Shown here piece by piece: positions 3,985-6,709 of a stretch of 6,709 nt of DNA. Positions within the stretch are counted from its first letter, which is position 1; each line of letters opens with the position of its first letter. Location: positions 1-6,709 of the forward strand of contig CAZJTF010000377.1 in the NCBI GenBank assembly GCA_964548565.1, written 5' to 3'. The DNA comes from CAYLLT01 sp964548565. GTDB lineage: Bacteria > Planctomycetota > Phycisphaerae > UBA1845 > PWPN01. A model generated the notes under the pieces. That model saw only the letters and a list, made by a program, of their open reading frames with translations, was not told the origin of the DNA and searched no databases. The translations under genes and the position numbers were made by a program.

Positions 3985-6354
3985 ATGAAACGCAGTTGCC
4001 CGAACGCCGGACCTTTCCTGCGGCTGCTCGTAGTGGCAGGCCTTCTGTTCTGGCTGGCTTCCGCTGCGGTGGCGCAGGATCCCGCTCCGGCGCCGGAGTC
4101 GCCCTCGGTTGACCTGCCCGCGCCGGATACGAACGCGGCGGCGGCTCCAGGGACCGAAACGCCCGCCACCGCCCCCGCGGAGGGGCCGGAGATCAAGGCG
4201 GACAGTACCCTCGAGGATCTGTTCGCGAACTACCTGCACTTTGCGCTCGTCGGGCAGTTCGACGTGGCCGACCGCTACGGCCAGGCGCTGCTCAAGCATC
4301 CGCAGGTTAGCCCGCAGCTGACGAAGGAAGGCGGCGAGCAGATGCTGGCGCTCTCCGAGAAGTACCGGAACAGCATCGAGACGCTGCTGCTGATGATCAA
4401 CAACACCCCGATCGCCGAGAATGCGAAGAAGGTGCTGGAGATCATTCGGCAGTCACACGCCCAGGCCCGCATGAACCCCCAGCGGATCACCGAGAATATC
4501 AAGCTGCTGGCAGGGACGCCGATGCAGTACAGCGTCGGCCTCGAGCGGCTCGTTGAGTCGGGCGAGTATGCGGTGCCGTGGATGATCGACGTCCTCGCCG
4601 ACCCGCGGCAGCAGAATCTGCAACCGTTCGTGGTCCGGGCGCTCCCGGCACTCGGCAAGAAAGCCGTGAATCCGCTTGTTGTGGCGCTCTCTATCAAGAA
4701 CCCGGCGGTCCAGGGAGTCGTCGCTCAGGCACTCGGGCGGATCGGCTACCCGCAGGCGCTACCGTACCTCGCACGGCTCGCGGAGGATCCGCAGACCAAC
4801 AGCGCGGTGCGCGACGCCGCGGTTGAGGCCATTCAACAGATCGTAGTGGCCGACCCCGGCGTGAAAGCGCGTCCGGCGGCCGAACTGTTCCAGGATCTTG
4901 CCGAGAAGTACTACGCGAACATCGAATCGCTGCAACCCGATCCGCGTGAGGACCGCGCGAACGTCTGGGTCGTGCAGGAGACAATCCTGAAGCCGATCGA
5001 GGTGCCGCGCGAGATCTACCAGTACGTCATGGCGATGGAGACGGCCCAGGCATCGCTCGCCATCAATCGTGAGCAGCCGGCCGTGATCGCCCTCTGGCTG
5101 GCGGCGAACTTCCACCGGGAGGCAGAACTGGGGCTCGATGTCGCCTCCGGTGCGCCGGCGCAAACAAACGACCTGACCCGCCCGCAGGATTTCCCCAGGA
5201 GCATCTACTTCGCCCGGACGGCGGGGCCGCGCTACTCGCAGATGGCCCTCGGGCGGGCCGTTCACGACCGGGACGCGGTTGTGGCCCTCGGCTCGATCGC
5301 CGCGCTGCATGTGACCGCCGGGCCGGCCACGATGGTGGAGCCCGAGGCCAAAGAAGGCATCAGCCTGGCGGCCGCGCTGAGCTTTCCGGACGTTCTCGTG
5401 CGGATCCGTGCAGCGCTGGCACTCGGCCAGGCTCTCCCGCAGGAGCCGTTCCGCGACGCGCGTGAAGTCGTGCCGGTGCTCGCTTCGGCGCTGCAACTGA
5501 CCGGCCAGAAAGTCTACGTCGTGGCGGATCCTGTGGAGGCGACCCGCAAGCAGATTGCGGGCGACCTCGAGCGGGGCGGGGCGACAGTGTTCGCCGCCGA
5601 GCGTTTCGGGGACGCGATGGAGGCCGCCCACCGCAAGGTCAGCCACGTGGACGGCATCTTCATCACCAGCGACATCCAGCGGCCGAACCCTGTCGAGGCA
5701 GTGCGAGCGCTCGCCGGCGATTCGCAGTTCGCACTCGCGCCGGTCGTCATGGTCGTCAAGCCGGACGGCACGATGATGATTGAACGGGTGGCGGCGGCCG
5801 ACAAGCGCGTCGGAACGGTCCTCATGACAGCAGACAACGCGGGTGGTGTGGCCGAGCAACTGCTGGCGCGTCGCGGTGAACTGGCAACCGAGTTCGGCGG
5901 GCGTGAGCTCTCGCCGGAAGTGAGCGTAGCCCTGGCCCTGGAGTCGGCCCGTACGCTGCGCGACATCGCGGTGAACCGTTCGCCGGTGTTCGACATCGCC
6001 GGGGCGGAGTCGTCGCTGATCCTGGCGCTCGCGCACCCGTCGGAAGAACTGCGGATCGCGTCGGCCGGGGCACTCGCGCTGATCGATTCGGCCCCCGCGC
6101 AGCGGGCAATCGCCACCGTGGCGCTCAACCCGCAGCAGACCGAGACGCTCCGGACGGCCGCGTACGGCGCACTGGCCGAATCCGCCCGCCGGTTCGGTTC
6201 GAAGCTCGAGCCGCCGGCGATGGAGAAGCTGTTCAACGCCGCGACGACGGATCCGAACCTGCCGCTGCGGACGGCCGCCAGCCAGGCGCTCGGTGCAATG
6301 AATCCGCCGGGCCGCCCGGTGGCGGACATCATCCTGAGCCAGCCGGGAGCGTAG
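3985..6354 (+). CDS. Secreted HEAT-repeat protein with internal receiver-like domain
   Basis: This 789-residue protein is predicted to be exported. Residues 1-30 form a Sec signal peptide (basic MKRS start, hydrophobic FLRLLVVAGLLFWLA, cleavage after AVA-30). A Pro/Ala/Glu-rich linker (31-68) follows, then a helical domain (about 72-180). HEAT-like repeats run from about 185 to 292, with characteristic segments PFVVRALPALGKKAVNPL, PAVQGVVAQALGRIGYP and SAVRDAAVEAIQQIV. A second helical domain (about 297-395) leads to further HEAT-like repeats at 418-506. An alpha/beta domain at about 507-630 interrupts them, and HEAT repeats resume at 643-775, ending LRTAASQALGAM. HEAT arrays are scaffolds for protein binding and no enzyme motif is visible. 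There is no membrane anchor or lipobox, so it is probably periplasmic. It has its own promoter, a long leader and a terminator, so it is likely a single-gene unit. Its function is unknown to me. Confidence 0.85.
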   Translation: MKRSCPNAGPFLRLLVVAGLLFWLASAAVAQDPAPAPESPSVDLPAPDTNAAAAPGTETPATAPAEGPEIKADSTLEDLFANYLHFALVGQFDVADRYGQALLKHPQVSPQLTKEGGEQMLALSEKYRNSIETLLLMINNTPIAENAKKVLEIIRQSHAQARMNPQRITENIKLLAGTPMQYSVGLERLVESGEYAVPWMIDVLADPRQQNLQPFVVRALPALGKKAVNPLVVALSIKNPAVQGVVAQALGRIGYPQALPYLARLAEDPQTNSAVRDAAVEAIQQIVVADPGVKARPAAELFQDLAEKYYANIESLQPDPREDRANVWVVQETILKPIEVPREIYQYVMAMETAQASLAINREQPAVIALWLAANFHREAELGLDVASGAPAQTNDLTRPQDFPRSIYFARTAGPRYSQMALGRAVHDRDAVVALGSIAALHVTAGPATMVEPEAKEGISLAAALSFPDVLVRIRAALALGQALPQEPFRDAREVVPVLASALQLTGQKVYVVADPVEATRKQIAGDLERGGATVFAAERFGDAMEAAHRKVSHVDGIFITSDIQRPNPVEAVRALAGDSQFALAPVVMVVKPDGTMMIERVAAADKRVGTVLMTADNAGGVAEQLLARRGELATEFGGRELSPEVSVALALESARTLRDIAVNRSPVFDIAGAESSLILALAHPSEELRIASAGALALIDSAPAQRAIATVALNPQQTETLRTAAYGALAESARRFGSKLEPPAMEKLFNAATTDPNLPLRTAASQALGAMNPPGRPVADIILSQPGA
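5503..5874 (+). other. CheY-receiver-like alpha/beta domain within the HEAT protein
   Basis: Residues about 507-630 of the HEAT protein alternate strands and helices like a response-regulator receiver. The first strand is KVYVVADP, followed by a helix (EATRKQIAGDLERGG), then TVFAAE, a helix (GDAMEAAHRKV), the strand DGIFITSDIQRP, a helix (PVEAVRALAG), the strand APVVMVVKPDG, and a late segment with K607 before TVLMTAD. The DIQRP turn resembles the receiver phosphorylation loop, but D563 sits about two residues later than the usual acceptor position, and only one acidic residue (D515) occupies the first-strand acid pocket. This suggests a pseudo-receiver that is probably not phosphorylated. 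The assignment rests on pattern and not on alignment. Confidence 0.5.
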
Positions 6355-6386
6355 GCCTCGGTTTCGTTCGTCTCGCCCAACCATGC

Positions 6387-6431
6387 GCCCCGTTATCCGC
6401 ACGCATTGCCGTGCTGATGACGGGGCTTTTT
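6387..6431 (+). terminator. Strong intrinsic terminator after the HEAT gene
   Basis: GCCCCGTTATC (6387-6397) pairs with GATGACGGGGC (6416-6426) through 11 bp including one G-T wobble. After one mismatch, GCACG (6399-6403) pairs with CGTGC (6410-6414) around the loop CATTGC. Five Ts (6427-6431) follow directly, then GTT. It starts 33 nt after the stop codon and should end the HEAT transcript. Confidence 0.9.
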
Positions 6432-6624
6432 GTTGCGGATTTCGGATTCCGGAATGTCTGGTTCCGATCGAGGACGGGTCGGATCGCTCTCGATCCGTGC
6501 TTTCAGCTCGAGTACCGCAGTCCGCGATGATGTTACAGAGCCGTTACCCGCCGTTGCCCGCGCCTGGTGTAGATTTGCTGCAGGCGGACGCGTGATCCGC
6601 TCAGCATACAGAGGAGATCAGCCC
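6432..6624 (+). other. Upstream region of the last gene
   Basis: This 193-nt stretch lies between the terminator and the next start codon and must hold the promoter of that gene. TAGATT at 6570-6575 is a possible -10 box, but no good -35 box lies at the right distance, so no promoter is called. It contains an ATTCCGGAAT palindrome (6446-6455) and a hairpin at 6480-6497. An open frame overlapping it (6383-6595) has no ribosome binding site and overlaps the terminator, so it is not a gene. Confidence 0.5.
6480..6497. repeat. Perfect 7-bp hairpin with a competing alternative stem
   Basis: CGGATCG (6480-6486) and CGATCCG (6491-6497) form a perfect stem around a CTCT loop. GATCGAG (6466-6472) can pair instead with CTCGATC (6489-6495), and the two stems exclude each other. 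The following bases have only a short T-run, so this is a weak terminator candidate at most. It may equally be an operator-like inverted repeat upstream of the last gene. Confidence 0.4.
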
Positions 6625-6709
6625 ATGAGACGCACGCTGGCGGGTGTGGCGGTTCTGAGTTGCGCGGGAGTTGGAAGGGCCGGCGAGCCGCTCGACATGA
6701 AGGGACGTG
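6625..6709 (+). CDS. Start of an exported protein gene (truncated by the window edge)
   Basis: Only the first 28 residues are present. ATG 6625 is preceded by a strong Shine-Dalgarno, GAGGAG at 6611-6616, with 8-nt spacing. The N-terminus looks like a Sec signal peptide: a basic MRRT start, a hydrophobic core LAGVAVLSCAGVG, and a likely cleavage after RAG at residue 20, leaving EPLDMKGR. Cys13 lies too early in the hydrophobic core, and its preceding residues are a poor lipobox, so a lipoprotein is unlikely. The mature domain lies outside the window and the function cannot be judged. It forms a separate transcription unit behind the terminator at 6387-6431. Confidence 0.7.
   Translation, partial: MRRTLAGVAVLSCAGVGRAGEPLDMKGR

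Noticed and set aside
4759..6402. 547-codon open frame on the minus strand opposite the HEAT gene
   Set aside because: It is a GC-bias shadow: the translation is Arg/His-rich without fold pattern, while the + strand frame has a signal peptide, HEAT repeats, a ribosome binding site and a terminator.
6383..6595. 70-codon open frame after the HEAT gene
   Set aside because: Its start lies at the edge of the intrinsic terminator, no Shine-Dalgarno precedes it, and the translation looks random.

Overview
The window is GC-rich (clearly above 60% by eye), densely coding and read almost entirely from the + strand. It looks like a chromosomal segment of a free-living Gram-negative bacterium. A large secreted HEAT-repeat protein, a CBM9/DOMON-like protein and the general gene style fit the Planctomycetota (perhaps Phycisphaerae), but this placement is inference and no marker gene is present. 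There are no mobile elements, CRISPR arrays, tRNAs or rRNAs.

Layout. (1) Positions 3-239 hold the 3' end of an unrecognised gene. (2) Positions 341-2436 are a tight likely operon: a CBM9-like beta-sandwich protein, a GlsB/YeaQ-family small membrane protein whose start overlaps the previous stop by 8 nt, and a leucine-dehydrogenase-type amino acid dehydrogenase 19 nt downstream. A Cof-type HAD hydrolase (2519-3409) follows after 82 nt and may be co-transcribed. (3) Positions 3410-3726 have no convincing gene. (4) A near-consensus housekeeping promoter (TTGACC, 16 nt, TATAAT; 3727-3754) starts a second unit. Its predicted leader of about 224 nt can fold into a compact multi-helix junction followed by a hairpin that covers the ribosome binding site of the next gene. 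(5) Positions 3985-6354 encode a 789-residue secreted HEAT-repeat protein with an internal CheY-receiver-like alpha/beta domain. (6) A textbook intrinsic terminator (6387-6431) closes that unit. After a further non-coding stretch with a hairpin, a new gene for an exported protein starts at 6625 and runs off the window.

The first operon mixes amino acid catabolism (reversible oxidative deamination of branched-chain amino acids) with an envelope stress-type protein and a possible sugar-binding-fold protein, so no single pathway emerges. The most unusual parts are the structured leader at 3761-3984 and the receiver-like domain nested in the exported HEAT protein. Both are sequence-based inferences that a covariance search and a structure prediction could test.
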